This document shows positions 13,922-25,100 of a stretch of 64,000 nt of DNA, piece after piece. The stretch is from contig CM033111.1 in the NCBI GenBank assembly GCA_019321725.1, positions 1,736,001 through 1,800,000 of the forward strand. Reading direction: 5' to 3'. Made by a program: the position numbers and the translations under genes. Under the pieces are notes generated by a model that did no database searches, was not told the origin of the DNA, and saw only the letters and a program-made list of their open reading frames with translations. Source of the stretch: Paulownia fortunei (lineage: Eukaryota > Streptophyta > Magnoliopsida > Lamiales > Paulowniaceae). Each line of letters starts with the position of its first letter. Position 1 is the first letter of the stretch.

Positions 13922-14618
13922 GGGAAGTCCGTACGATGAGAGTGGTGGGTGGACGAGGAAAATGGAGATTGCGAGTCAAATATCCTTGTCGCCATGATGA
14001 TTATCCACATTGAGCGTTGTATTGCCTAATGGGACCCCATATTACAATTATTTACACTTATGCCACTTGTTGGCCTTCTTTTTCACTTTTTGGTGAAAAA
14101 AATATTTTCTTAAAGTTTTTTTTTAAATATATATAATTTTGATTAGGTACAGGATTAGGACCACAGAGCATATTCCGAAAGAATTTTTGGTGAAGTTTCA
14201 TTTAACCTTACTTGTATTTTGGTGGTTTTGTGCCATCGTACGTTATCGGCTCAACTTTTATTATTTATTAAAAAAGTTATTTTGAGATTTATTTGTCTTT
14301 AAGTATTTTGTTTGAGCATATGATGCTACAAATTATATGGGAGTCATCTAAAATAATTGTTAACGAATGGACTAAGGTCCAAAAATAGAGTACAAGTTTT
14401 AAAAAGTGCATGCTCCTTTAACTAAGAGAAAAGGAAAATTCAAAGACAATTCATGCAGCATCATCAACTTTCAATAAGGTGATTCCTTAAAATGCAAGTC
14501 TTAACATATTTTTATTCCCTACGATGTATAAACAAGGGAATTAAGTTAAGTAAAACCACACATTATAGAATTCTCTTCGAGTTAAAATGTATAATATGAT
14601 GTAATAATATATATTTGT

Positions 14619-14642
14619 GTATATATATATATATATATATAT
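14619..14642. repeat. (TA)n microsatellite
   Basis: An uninterrupted TA dinucleotide run in intergenic sequence. Confidence 0.85.
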
Positions 14643-14866
14643 CATCATAACATTGTGATTTTTATTTCCTAAGAATTCTTTAAGTGATTAGGAATTTCGT
14701 TCATCACCCGTTCAATTCACACACTTGCAAATCATACAACGCTGCATTGAAAATAGTCCCTTAATAAAAAAAAAAAAAAGAATTAGTTCCAAAACTGGAA
14801 CAAAATTAATCTTGATTAACCATTAAAGCACTGTTTTATATTTCCTCACATTTGGTACAAAAGAGA

Positions 14867-15368
14867 TTAACAATTATAAACGCATCTGCAATACTTTATA
14901 TTACTACTATAGGGACTGCCTTGTTGACAAGTAGCACTAACAAGTCTTCCTTCATAGTAGGTTAAACAATGTGCATCGCATGTACCCGCAATCCCCAAAT
15001 CACAATTGAAGGTTAAATCTTCGTAGCATTGTCTTCCTTCAACCAAACCATCTGCACATACAATTTGTTCGTTTAGATATACTAATGTATTTGATTATTA
15101 CACTTAAAAAAAAATTGAATTTTGGTGCATCTAAACAATACTAATTATCGCAGAAAAATAAAATCAATATAAATTAATTAGACATGACGTATATCCAGGG
15201 ATAAGATCATGTAAAAATCGTGTAAAAACCATAAAAACAAGTAATTTTTGTACAATAAAAATATTTTGAAAAAATTAATTGAAAATATTTTGAATGGGAG
15301 ACACATATACCAGAGATGAGAGAAAGAAGGATAATCCCAAACAAACTATATTTCAATAGCTTCATCAT
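14867..15368 (-). CDS. Secreted defensin-like cysteine-rich peptide (DEFL)
   Basis: A two-exon minus-strand gene: 15368-15311, then 15051-14867, with an intron of 259 bp (donor G|GTATAT, acceptor TGTGCAG). The 80-residue product starts MMKLLKYSLFGIILLSL, a clear signal peptide, with cleavage likely between residues 19 and 27. The mature part has eight cysteines at 28, 36, 44, 48, 61, 74, 76 and 80, spaced x7, x7, x3, x12, x12, x1, x3. The CxxxC and CxC pair is the cysteine-stabilised alpha-beta scaffold of plant defensins and DEFL peptides, and an intron just after the signal-peptide segment is the usual DEFL structure. A TATAAAG box lies about 80 bp upstream. Role is inferred from class: an extracellular peptide in defence or in reproductive signalling. 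Sequence outside the cysteines matches no named member I recall. The first ATG of two adjacent ones is taken as start. Confidence 0.85.
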
Positions 15369-15447
15369 TTTTTTGTGCTCCAAGTTCTTTCTTTTTTGCC
15401 TTAATTGTTGTTAATAGTAATAATATATAATGATATGTGCAGGCGAT

Positions 15448-15454
15448 CTTTATA
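15448..15454 (-). promoter_or_regulatory. TATA box of the defensin-like gene
   Basis: The minus strand reads TATAAAG about 80 bp before the start codon at 15368, leaving room for a short leader. The decayed copy of this promoter at about 16540 keeps a TATAAAAA at the equivalent place, so the element predates the duplication. Confidence 0.65.
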
Positions 15455-16293
15455 TGCTTGAATTCATTAGTAACCACAAAAATCACTATAATCTGAAAAA
15501 TAATATGCAAAATATATAATAATTTGTACCAGATTGTTAAGTGTCTAGAGTTTGTATCATCATAATATATATCTGATTTTTTGTTGAGATATTTCTGATC
15601 CCACCTAAATTGATTTTTGGAGGGATTTTTACATGAATATTAGGCACTTATTATAATTGTCTCACCAATATATAGATGTGATGATTATAATTCAAAATCA
15701 AGAGACTTTTCTATTTTTTTTTTCTGTACAATTCATTTCTTATCGAATTTCATGAATATCTTTCCAATTTTAACATGATCATATTAATATAACATGACAT
15801 AAGGAGCAAAACTAGTATAGTCCCAAAAATTGTTCAAAAATAATTCTATTTACTATTTATGTCCCAAAATTTTGAAATATGAAATGAATTCGAAATTCAT
15901 GCCAAATTTTGATAATATAACATGTAATACAAAATTATATTTGGAGTAAAAAGGAAACACTTATTGGGGGTTTGGTTTTGACCTTTCAAAGTGAATAAGG
16001 CATTTGTACAAGGTATTATTTCCTTTTATTTTGGTTGATTTGAGCACTAAATTTGTAAAATTTAATATATTAATTTAACAGTTTCTTCTTTTCATTTCCC
16101 TTTTTCTTTTTCTGCATTTGTGCACATATATATAAGTTGAATTTTAAGATGAATACCTAGTAATTAATTAATTTGATCTATTTTTGTTAAAACTATTTGA
16201 TTGACCATGTGCTCTTTAAAATTGTCATGCAATTTTGGGGGATAATTCTATGCAACAACATGTCTTTATTGTGTCTTTTTTTGTTTTTTGTTC

Positions 16294-16312
16294 CCCCCCC
16301 CCCCCCCCCCTA
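16294..16312. repeat. Poly-C homopolymer run
   Basis: A run of about 19 C residues in very AT-rich sequence, similar to the one at 293-312. It sits just beyond the point where the duplicated defensin-like segment stops, so it may belong to sequence inserted there. Confidence 0.8.
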
Positions 16313-16424
16313 AAATCTCAAGTTTTACATATAAATTATATATAATTTCAAATTTTGTCTCTTTGTGGGAGTAAAAAAGAATCTATGTTGACCCTTAAAA
16401 TTAAAAATTATGACTCCGTCACTG

Positions 16425-16481
16425 ACCGAGACAAAAAGGATTATTCCAAGCAAATTAACTATATTTCACTAGCTTCGTCAT
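16425..16481 (-). pseudogene. Decayed first exon of a second defensin-like gene
   Basis: Minus-strand sequence from 16481 down to about 16425 aligns with exon 1 of the defensin-like gene at 15311-15368. It opens M-T-K-L-V-K-Y-S against M-M-K-L-L-K-Y-S in the intact gene, then meets TAA at codon 9, with an insertion after it. The donor splice site is gone. Similarity continues upstream through the promoter to about 16910, matching roughly 15315-15890. No second exon with the cysteine pattern follows on the downstream side; that side passes into unrelated sequence and the poly-C run. It is therefore a truncated tandem duplicate. Confidence 0.7.
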
Positions 16482-17869
16482 TTTTTGTAATTCAATTTCT
16501 TTTTTATGTGATTTCAGTGACATGTGCAGGGATTTTTATATGCTTTGAATTTATTAATAACCACAAAATTAGCATAATCCGGAACAAAGATATCCAAAAT
16601 CTGGCCATGCATTATCGTATTTTGAGCTGACTGACTGTAATATATGTAATATCCGACGTTAATGTAATCAAATTTCATAAATCAAATCTAATAGATTTTT
16701 CAAATTCGACATGAACTGCACCTGATTTCTTAAATCCCTATTTGATTATGAGAGCAATTAAAGTAGCATACTAGACAAAAAAACTAATGAGTTCTAAAGA
16801 AAATCTGATTTCATGAAAATTTATCCAATCTTAACAACATCATATTATATAATTTTACTCTTAAATGTCCCAAAATTTTTAAATCTAACATATTAATTCG
16901 GGATATTAGAGTTCCATTTTTATATCATACGGCACTCAACTTTATTTTATTTCTTCAATTAAATGATAATTTTATCCTTATTGTAAATTCTTGCTTTTCT
17001 TAACCAAAAACACTAGAATTCATTGGTTATATTGTGTTAAAGAAAGTTTTTTAGTTAACTAATACTTTCCCAAATAAAGTATAAGAAATACCTTAAAAAC
17101 AAAACTCAAGTGATATAGATCTAGAATTTTAAGTACATGGAGTATATGTTATACTCTATTTTCTATATTTTTGTGACAAATTATGCATTGTATTCCAATT
17201 TTTATTAGTATTTTTCATCTTCAATCATTTTATATTTTTTTTTGAAGATATTTGATTCTTTAATTTTCACTGGTTTTTAAAAGAAGCATCAGATGGTTGG
17301 TTAAAAATTATGTTTAATTTATTATTAAAGATAAAAGATTTGTGTGTTTTGTAGTTGAACTAATCAACCATATTACTTTATCTTAATTTTAACCATCCTA
17401 TCCAAAAAATGGTAAATCATATTTTATTTTTTATTAGGGAGTCATTAAAAAACTTTCTTAAAAAAGTTGTACATATAAAAACTTGATGAGGGTAATTTTG
17501 TCTTCCAAAGATTAAAGTATGAATTAAAATGTGGGGTGCTAATATTATTATCCGTTAATTCGTTCCCAACTCAAAAAATGTTAATTCATCATATAGACTC
17601 TAGAGTATTTGGATTTCCACCCACCTATGTGTAAATATTTGTATGCTCTTATATTAATTCATAATTCATTATTAATAGTTGTTAGTTGATTTGATACTAA
17701 ATAATTTTCTAACATTATAATAGTATGTAGCTGATTCATTTTTTTTTTAAAAAGATTAGATTAGAAAAATTCTCATCCTTTATTCACTACTTTGAATATC
17801 ATATTTAAATAAACATTGAAAATCTCATTAGGAACAAAAAATTGAAAAGAAAAGAAAACGTTTTATGAG

Positions 17870-18004
17870 TCAAATGAAGATATGTGAAGAATGTAACTTA
17901 ATATTATATAAATTCTTATCCAAATGGTAGTAAATGCCAGCTAGGAAGTAGTGGTGGTGGGAGCGGCCGTCGAGTAGCGGCGCCGACTTGCTGTCTTCGC
18001 TCAT
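17870..18004 (-). other. Short frame in a GC-rich island, unrecognised
   Basis: A 44-codon minus-strand frame starts at 18004 (MSEDSKSAPLLDGRS...) inside a GC-rich patch (17940-18030) that stands out sharply from the AT-rich surroundings. The first half reads like a plausible protein N-terminus. The second half runs into AT-rich sequence and a stop. It could be the first exon of a lost or unannotated gene, or a captured fragment. No function can be assigned. Confidence 0.2.
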
Positions 18005-19132
18005 CCCCACCCCACTCCCACCCCCACCCACGCAACTACGCAAGAATTAAGTCCAAATTTTTTATGTGTGACCCTTTATTTTTTAATAATTAATATTTGT
18101 TAATTGACCCCCAAATGTACTGCCTTAATTACTATTCTTTTACTCCTTTTTAATTATTGTAACGACGGCAGAACCCACAAGGTCTACTCTCCCAGCTGTC
18201 ATTTATCCAAAAGGACCAAAACCCACAAACGTTCAAAAGAAATAATAATATTGAAATAACCAAAATCTTCTTTTAAGCAGTTTTTTTTTTATTTTTAATT
18301 TTTAATTTTTATTTTTAATTTTTAATGATCAAACTTTTCTTTTTCTCCTACCACACATACACACACCTTTTTAGTGACCTTTCGGCCTATAAATTAAATA
18401 TACTAGTTATTATGGGGAAGAAGAATAGTTCTCATGGCGAAAGTTGCATAAATCCATTGAATAAAATTTAATTAATATTGTCGGCAACTAATAACTATAT
18501 TTTTTGAGATTGCATTTAACACTCAATCCTATATTGTATGTACTATCCTCTAGAGAAAATAATTTAATTATTATTTATTTTTTTATAATAATTATTTCTA
18601 CATGCTAAATAAAGAAAATCAAACACGTTGATCACATACACCACAAGTAAATCATCCACATACAATATCACTTTCTTGAAAACTCATAAATAATATAATA
18701 CTTTAATTATTGTAGTTCTTTTAGGATCCCCATCCACTTCATTAATTTGACATAGGACTACATAGAAATTTTGTATTGTCAAACACATGCAAATTGGGGG
18801 TTTGGTGTGGGGTGGGGTGGGGGGAGTACAATTACTTGGATCCAGCTCCATACATAGTTAAAGCAATTTCCCATGAGCCTAAATATATATTAGGTATAGC
18901 TATTAGCTAGCAGAAACTAAAATTTATTTTTTTAGGGTATGTAATAATTATAACGTGAGGAAATTAGGAAAATTCATGAGTGGATAAGGTGCATATAATT
19001 AATTGACGGTACACCATGCAACATTAATTCGTATTGCACAAACCATGCATCTTCTTATCCCTTATACTGTGTGTTTGAAGTGCGTGTGCTTATACATACA
19101 ACATATACATATATTTGTATCTCTATATCTTC

Positions 19133-19135
<3 letters not shown>

Positions 19136-19168
<33 letters not shown>
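19136..19168. repeat. (TA)n microsatellite
   Basis: A TA dinucleotide array in intergenic sequence. Confidence 0.85.
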
Positions 19169-19173
<5 letters not shown>

Positions 19174-21158
19174 CATAAATAAATTTTTTATTTTATCGTT
19201 TGCGTGTTCTGTAGCTCGTTTTCATTTAGTACATATCTAGTTATAGTTATAATGATAGCCAAACCCTAGAAAAAAAACGGCTAATAGTTGAAATTTGAAA
19301 TTATAGCCATGCGTGAAACAGATGTATAAATTTTCTAGTCAAGATAAGAAAAAATGGTCAATTTATTGCTTTACTTCACCTCATTAATTGTCATTATCTC
19401 TTACACAATTATTGAGTTTAACCATGGGTCTTTCTTGTGGCAAAAGTTTAACGTTGTAGCTCTTTATGTATTATGTATGTCAAACAGCGATGCACCTTTA
19501 ATAAAGCACTTGTCATGCGAACTGTTATAAGTCGGTGTTTAGCTGACTTGCATTTATACATCCCTAAAGTTCTTACAAGATAAGACACTATACTTGGTAT
19601 TAATTAGTAAAATATTGAGATATGTCAACAAGTTATTTAGTCTACCGTATAATTAATTACTCTAGCTAGAAGAAAATTCTAGAAAATCATGTGCGGCTCA
19701 GAATTTTTCTTCTTGGGATAATAATGAGATTTTGAAGGGACTTTAAAATTATAAATGAGTGTAAAGTAAATCTTAATTTTTTATTTTCAATCTCGTTCCA
19801 TTAATTATTTTTAAAATTATATATATATATATATTTCTTAACTTATTATATATGTATTTATGTGATATTATTTTTAAAAAATTATATTTTTATAGAAAAT
19901 TTTAGTTGTATTATTTTTAAAAATATATTAATATTTTTAAAATTACAAATTGGGTTCAATGACTTCAACCCTGAATACAAATTTGAATTTGGTTCGAGCT
20001 TGATCCGTGTGTCCTTACGAACCTTAGCAGCATGAATCTTAAATTTTTACAAACAATATGCTCCATTGGCATATCTACCTTTTTCATTTTCTTTAGTGTA
20101 GTATTCAAGCCATTTTTATATTCCAATAAACTATTTTTTTCTGAAGCCATAGACAAAGTTTAGTGGTTGTCCTAGCCTATTTGCTAAACAATATGCTTAC
20201 GGTACTTCATGAAACCAGTTACAAGCAATAACATTATTTTGGCATTAATTACTAAAAAAACTAATGACATAAAAGTGGAAAAAAAAATAAAATGCAATGG
20301 TTTTCTATACTATCTTAATCAAAAAAATAATTCACTAAATTCTTCTTTTAGATCTGAAATATTTTTGGACAAGAACATATGCGGCAGTTTATTTTCCTAA
20401 AAAAGTTTATGACAGTTCCCTTCAAAATATTGGTTCATATAATATAACTTAGGGCAAAAAGTTGGCTTCTGTACTACCATATTCGATTAGAAATTTTTTG
20501 AATGAATCGAGTGTAATATACTCTGTCGACTTTTGATTATAGGGTTTTTTTAGCAGCACAATCAAGTCTCTCTTAAATTTAAGATAATGATCAGAAAATT
20601 GTGTTTTTCATTTTTATATTTTTTTCCCCCATTGATAATCATTCAAGATTGCAGGCTGCGGGTGTTGTACCTTTTTTTAATTTCTTCCTTGTCTTGGAGT
20701 CAAATTAAATATCATTTTTGAAGCACTATTGATTTGCTTATCTACATTTGACCTAAATTATACAATTAAAATATTCGAAGGAACTAGTTAGCACAACTTT
20801 CTTCCATAAACAAGGTGTGAAAATGAATTGCTGGAAGGATAACATTTTTTATTAAGACTGATCATTTTTTATTTTTTTGGAGTAGTTAACAAAATGGTGG
20901 TTAGGTGAACAAAAACACCCTCAATACTAGTTGCATTTTACATTTGTTCACCCCACTTGTATAATTTTTTCAAATTTACATATATAATAATTAGAATTTG
21001 TAGTCTGATTAATCATTTTTTTGTCTAATTTTAACCATACTAAATTCCTTTTAAAAAATAAATTATTCCAAATTTAATTCTTATACAGTGAAAAAATTTT
21101 CTCGCAAACTTTAATATGCAAATAATTAGTATATACAAAAATAAGATGAACGATCTCA

Positions 21159-21320
21159 CCAACTTTTAAGCTGTTTTTTAGAATTTTTTTTTTTTTTGAT
21201 TACAAGAATTTAATCCAGACACTATAAAGTTAAAATAATCCAACTTTTAAGCTGCTTTTCAGAAATTATTAATATTGATTACATGAATCTAATCCAGACA
21301 CTATAAAGTCAAAATAATCC
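21159..21320 (+). repeat. Tandem duplication of about 80 bp
   Basis: Two adjacent direct copies (about 21159-21238 and 21239-21320) share the words CAACTTTTAAGCTG, TTAGA/TCAGA and AATCCAGACACTATAAAG in the same order, with scattered differences and a longer T-run in the first copy. The pair lies roughly 200-350 bp upstream of the CT-rich leader of the trehalose-phosphate synthase gene. Confidence 0.8.
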
Positions 21321-21519
21321 ACATTAATTGCAAGGAAAATACTGAGGAAAAAAAAATCAAATATGAAATATAAAAAAATATGCATAATCCAGAAACAGAT
21401 AAAATGACACAAATTGGAACGTAATGGCACTGTCGTAATAGATCGAAATCCCAGGGGCAACTCTTGTAAGAAAAAGCGAGAAAGCGAGACTCGAAACGTG
21501 AGATCGGAACCAGGGTTAG

Positions 21520-22193
21520 TTGAAACTAACTGACTATAGTAAAGTCCCCTCGTCTCTATCCTCTTCTTCTTCCTTCATTTTCCACCTCATTTCCCTTTTT
21601 TTTAAAACAAAAATAATCAACTCTTCAATCGTTTGTACCCCGCGCTACCACCCTTGTACATTTGATCCATATTGCTGCATTAATTATCTCTCTCTATCTC
21701 TAAGCGCATGTAGTATCTCACTCTGTCTCCCACTTTCTCTCTCTAGAAAACTATATCCATCTGGCCAAATTCTAATTCTCATTCTCTCTCTGTTCGGTGC
21801 TCTCTCTCATTCTCTCTCTAAAATTCTTTGAGGAAAGCAAATTGTGGAACGCTCCGTCGGTGCTGACGTGGACAGGATAGTCCGATCACCGGTATTGGTT
21901 CTGCTATTTGTTTTCGCTTTTCTGCGAATCAGTTGCGTTTTAGATAAGATTTAGCAACAAAATTGGGTGTAAAAATTCGTTATTTTTGTTTTTTTTTCTT
22001 ATCAGAATGTTTAGGGAGCAACTAAAATGGAGAATTGAAGCTTGTTAGTGATTCTTCTCTTTTGTTTTGTTGTGTAACTTTTAGCGCTGGAGTGAATTTC
22101 GTATTTCTTTTGCTTGTATGTAGGAGTTTGATGGTTTAAGCTTCATGAGAGAAGCTTGAGGTTAATTCGTAATAATACTGGTTTCTTGACAAG
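21520..22193 (+). promoter_or_regulatory. Probable 5' leader exon of the class II TPS gene
   Basis: The region is rich in CTCTCT tracts (21540-21830) like many plant leaders and contains several short upstream frames, including a 103-codon frame at 21520-21831 with no recognised product. It ends in a consensus donor, CAAG|GTAAGC at 22193/22194. An acceptor TGCAG at 27081-27085 just before the coding start would remove an intron of about 4.9 kb. Long leaders with introns are usual for class II TPS genes. The exact start and any extra leader exons are not determined. Confidence 0.45.
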
Positions 22194-25100
22194 GTAAGCC
22201 GTTACCTTATCTTTTTTTTTACTTTTTAAAGTATTTTTAAAACCATTAATGCTTATGACCTGTTATTAACCCTGCGTTATCTGGTAAATCCAGTGTTACT
22301 ATTGTGTTACTTATCATGTTTTATTGATTCATTCGAATGAGTTTGTTACAGACTCACTGTATTTGTATGTTTTTCCTTTTTTGCTGTGGGTTTTCTATTT
22401 TTAATTTTATTTTTATTTTGGGGGTGGGAGGGCCAGTGCAACAGTATAACCTCTTGATTATTCAATTTGCATTTTAAAATCTCTTGATTTATTCTCGTGT
22501 TAATAAGTAATGACTCTGCATACTGAAGGCTCTAACAAGTTACTGTGTACATTTGAAGAAGAGAAAATGAAGATCGTGCGCAATAATGTCCTCATTTAGT
22601 GTTAAAGGAGAAAGAATTTTTTAGGATGACATTCGACAGGATCTTCAATGGTATCAGATTCTGTCTTCAACGATATCACCCATCTCTTGCCACAGTTGTT
22701 GGACTTTTGCTGTGAGGAAGATTCTATGTAGAGATTATGCCGGATGCTTGCGTATGAGCTTCTTTATCGGCTCTAGGTCCTTTTCTGTTAATGATTGATT
22801 TTTTTTGTTTGTTTCTAGGTACTACTTGAGTCTTAATAATCTTTGATTGTGCCTGACTTGTGAATATGAAAATGCAGATGCTATTGTAGTAATTTATGAA
22901 TATGATTTCAACTGTATGTCAAATATCAAAACTAAAGTAAAATCATAATATTCTTTTTCAGTGTTGTGCTAGTGAATTTGATTATTTTTTATGATCTTTG
23001 GTACTTAGACAACTATATTGTGAATCCATAGTGAATCTGTCTTTAATGACGATCAATATTGTGTGATTTTGCCTCCGTGAATACTTCTCTGAGAAGATCT
23101 AGCATTTGGTACCTCATCTTGCCATCTACTTGCTGTCTATGGTGTTTACTAGTTAATATTTTAAAATGTTTTATTTATTCTGCTCCATTCCATTTTTCTG
23201 AAACAACGAATTGATCTCTAGCATGTCTGATATTCAGTGAAGATAGCATGGAAGTTTTGTAGTTGTGGTTGAGTTTTATGATAACACAGCATGGTACCGA
23301 AGTATTAAAATGCCTTTATTTTTTTTTATCATATTCAACACATTTTTTTTATCACCTTATCTATTATTTTTAAACCTTATTGTTTTCCTGCCAAAAATTA
23401 CAATTAGAAGGAAAAAAAATATATAAGTGTTCATATTTTTCAAATAAACTAATGAAATTACATGAGTTCTTATATAAAGTTATAACTAAATTTGTTCTTC
23501 TAAACCCAAACTTAAACTCCTAAGTTGCTACCCCACTTGTCGCTAACGCAACTATGGATCACCTTTTCCCGGTGGCTACTATATGGAGAAAAGGGAAAGA
23601 AACATAAGAGATGTGAATGCAAGTTTTAGTTTGGATTGTCACCAACTTGAATTTAGATTAGACATTTAAGTTTAAATTTGGTATGTAGTTGAAGGCTAAA
23701 AGTGCCTTGGAATGTTTAGGGTATTTCTATCTTTTTTTTAAAAAAAAAATAAACTATGATGGGTCTATTTGTATATTGGACAAACTTGAGGGGCGGTTGT
23801 TTTAATTGGATATATCAGGGAATGTGTTGTATATTGGACAAATTTTAGGGGAGGTTTATGTAAATTTTATGAAGGGTAAATGGGTCATTTTCATCCAAAA
23901 CTTTAGGGTTTTCTAACATACGTTAGTTTCGAGGGAGGTAAATGTAATTGGACATACCATTGAAGAGGTTTCTATATATTGGACAAAGTGCAGGGGAGGT
24001 CCATGTAATTAATCCTAATTAAAATAGTGTGTTTGTTTCTTTCAATTGTGTGTTGATTGTAAGTTCAAGCAGGATTTTAACAGTTGATAATGCTGGTTTG
24101 TGGATGGTGATATTTGCATTGATTTAGTTTCAACTATTCTGCTGTGTTATTGATCACTGCTTTCGTATTTGATAATATAGTTGTGTATTGTTATAGCAAT
24201 TATTTCTGCGGGTGCCATACATGGTTATGCATGATATGTCATGTATTGCAATGTTAATACTAGAATTATTTGAGAAAATTTATGGAACAAAATTTAAAAT
24301 TGACGAACTTCATTAGCTCCCTATATATGATTTTTTACAGTGTGATATCTTGAGAGTTTCTTAAAAAATCATGGGCCTTTGCTGTATGTGAGTAGCTTAA
24401 ACTTGGTGACTATGCATGATGGAGTTTTGGCGGTTATAGTTTTTCTTATTCACTTTATCAATCTTTTCTAAATATGATTCATTGTTTCACAGCCCCTTGT
24501 TTCATTTATTTTCCTCCAATTTTTGTGTTACTTGGATAAAAGTATGGGCATCGTTTGTGGATACATATTTTGTCACGTCTTTAAATCTAGAATACAAGAA
24601 TACAGACAATTTTCTTATTTTTATTGCTATGATCTCGAACTCGGACGCAACTGTGAGGGGGTAAGAAACCTAGGCTTTTTCAAGTTTATAAACCATAAAT
24701 TCAGTCAAAATTGAATCTTGGCACAAGTTTAGGGTATTTGGATATTAATCATACTATCATCCATGAAGTTAAAAAAATAGCCTCTGTCCATGATTAGGAT
24801 TTCTAGTTTTCCTTTTAGGAAAGCCCACAAGATATTCCAAAGTAATGTACTTTTTAGAACTACAGTCAGTTTAACAGTGCACGGATGGACTTATGAAGCA
24901 AATTCTTCGGCACTTGTTTTATAATTAATGGTGAAAAATTCTATAAAGCACCATCCTTTCTGCCTTTACCCATAATTCTATTAAAATTTGAACCGAAATT
25001 TTGAAACGGTTGGAAAATTAACACTATCCAGGTGGCCTAGTATATCCTACACAATTTGACAGCAGGGATAAAACTAAAATGGTTAATTTTTTTGAACTGG

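Larger units (their letters stand above)
11421..14866. other. Intergenic spacer (KUP 3' side to defensin-like gene)
   Basis: The first few hundred bases are probably the KUP 3' untranslated region. After that the stretch is AT-rich and no gene is recognised, except for an unusual GC-richer block at 13600-14040 listed separately. A (TA)n run is at 14619-14642 and poly-A/T runs are frequent. Short open frames at 13328-14013 on both strands overlap each other and look like by-products of the locally higher GC content. Confidence 0.6.
15512..21519. other. Long AT-rich intergenic spacer
   Basis: No complete gene is recognised. Contents: a decayed duplicate of the defensin-like promoter and exon 1 (16425-16910), a poly-C run near 16294-16312, a short GC-rich island at 17940-18030 with a 44-codon frame, a (TA)n run at 19136-19168, and an 80-bp tandem duplication at 21159-21320 close to the trehalose-phosphate synthase leader. 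Other frames are short and A/T-driven. Confidence 0.6.

Noticed and set aside
13328..14013. Six overlapping frames on both strands
   Set aside because: Higher local GC lowers stop frequency. The frames contradict each other and none looks like a family, so the block is reported as regulatory-like instead.
16355..16630. 91-codon plus-strand frame
   Set aside because: It runs antisense across the decayed defensin-like exon and promoter copy, so it is a by-product of that segment.
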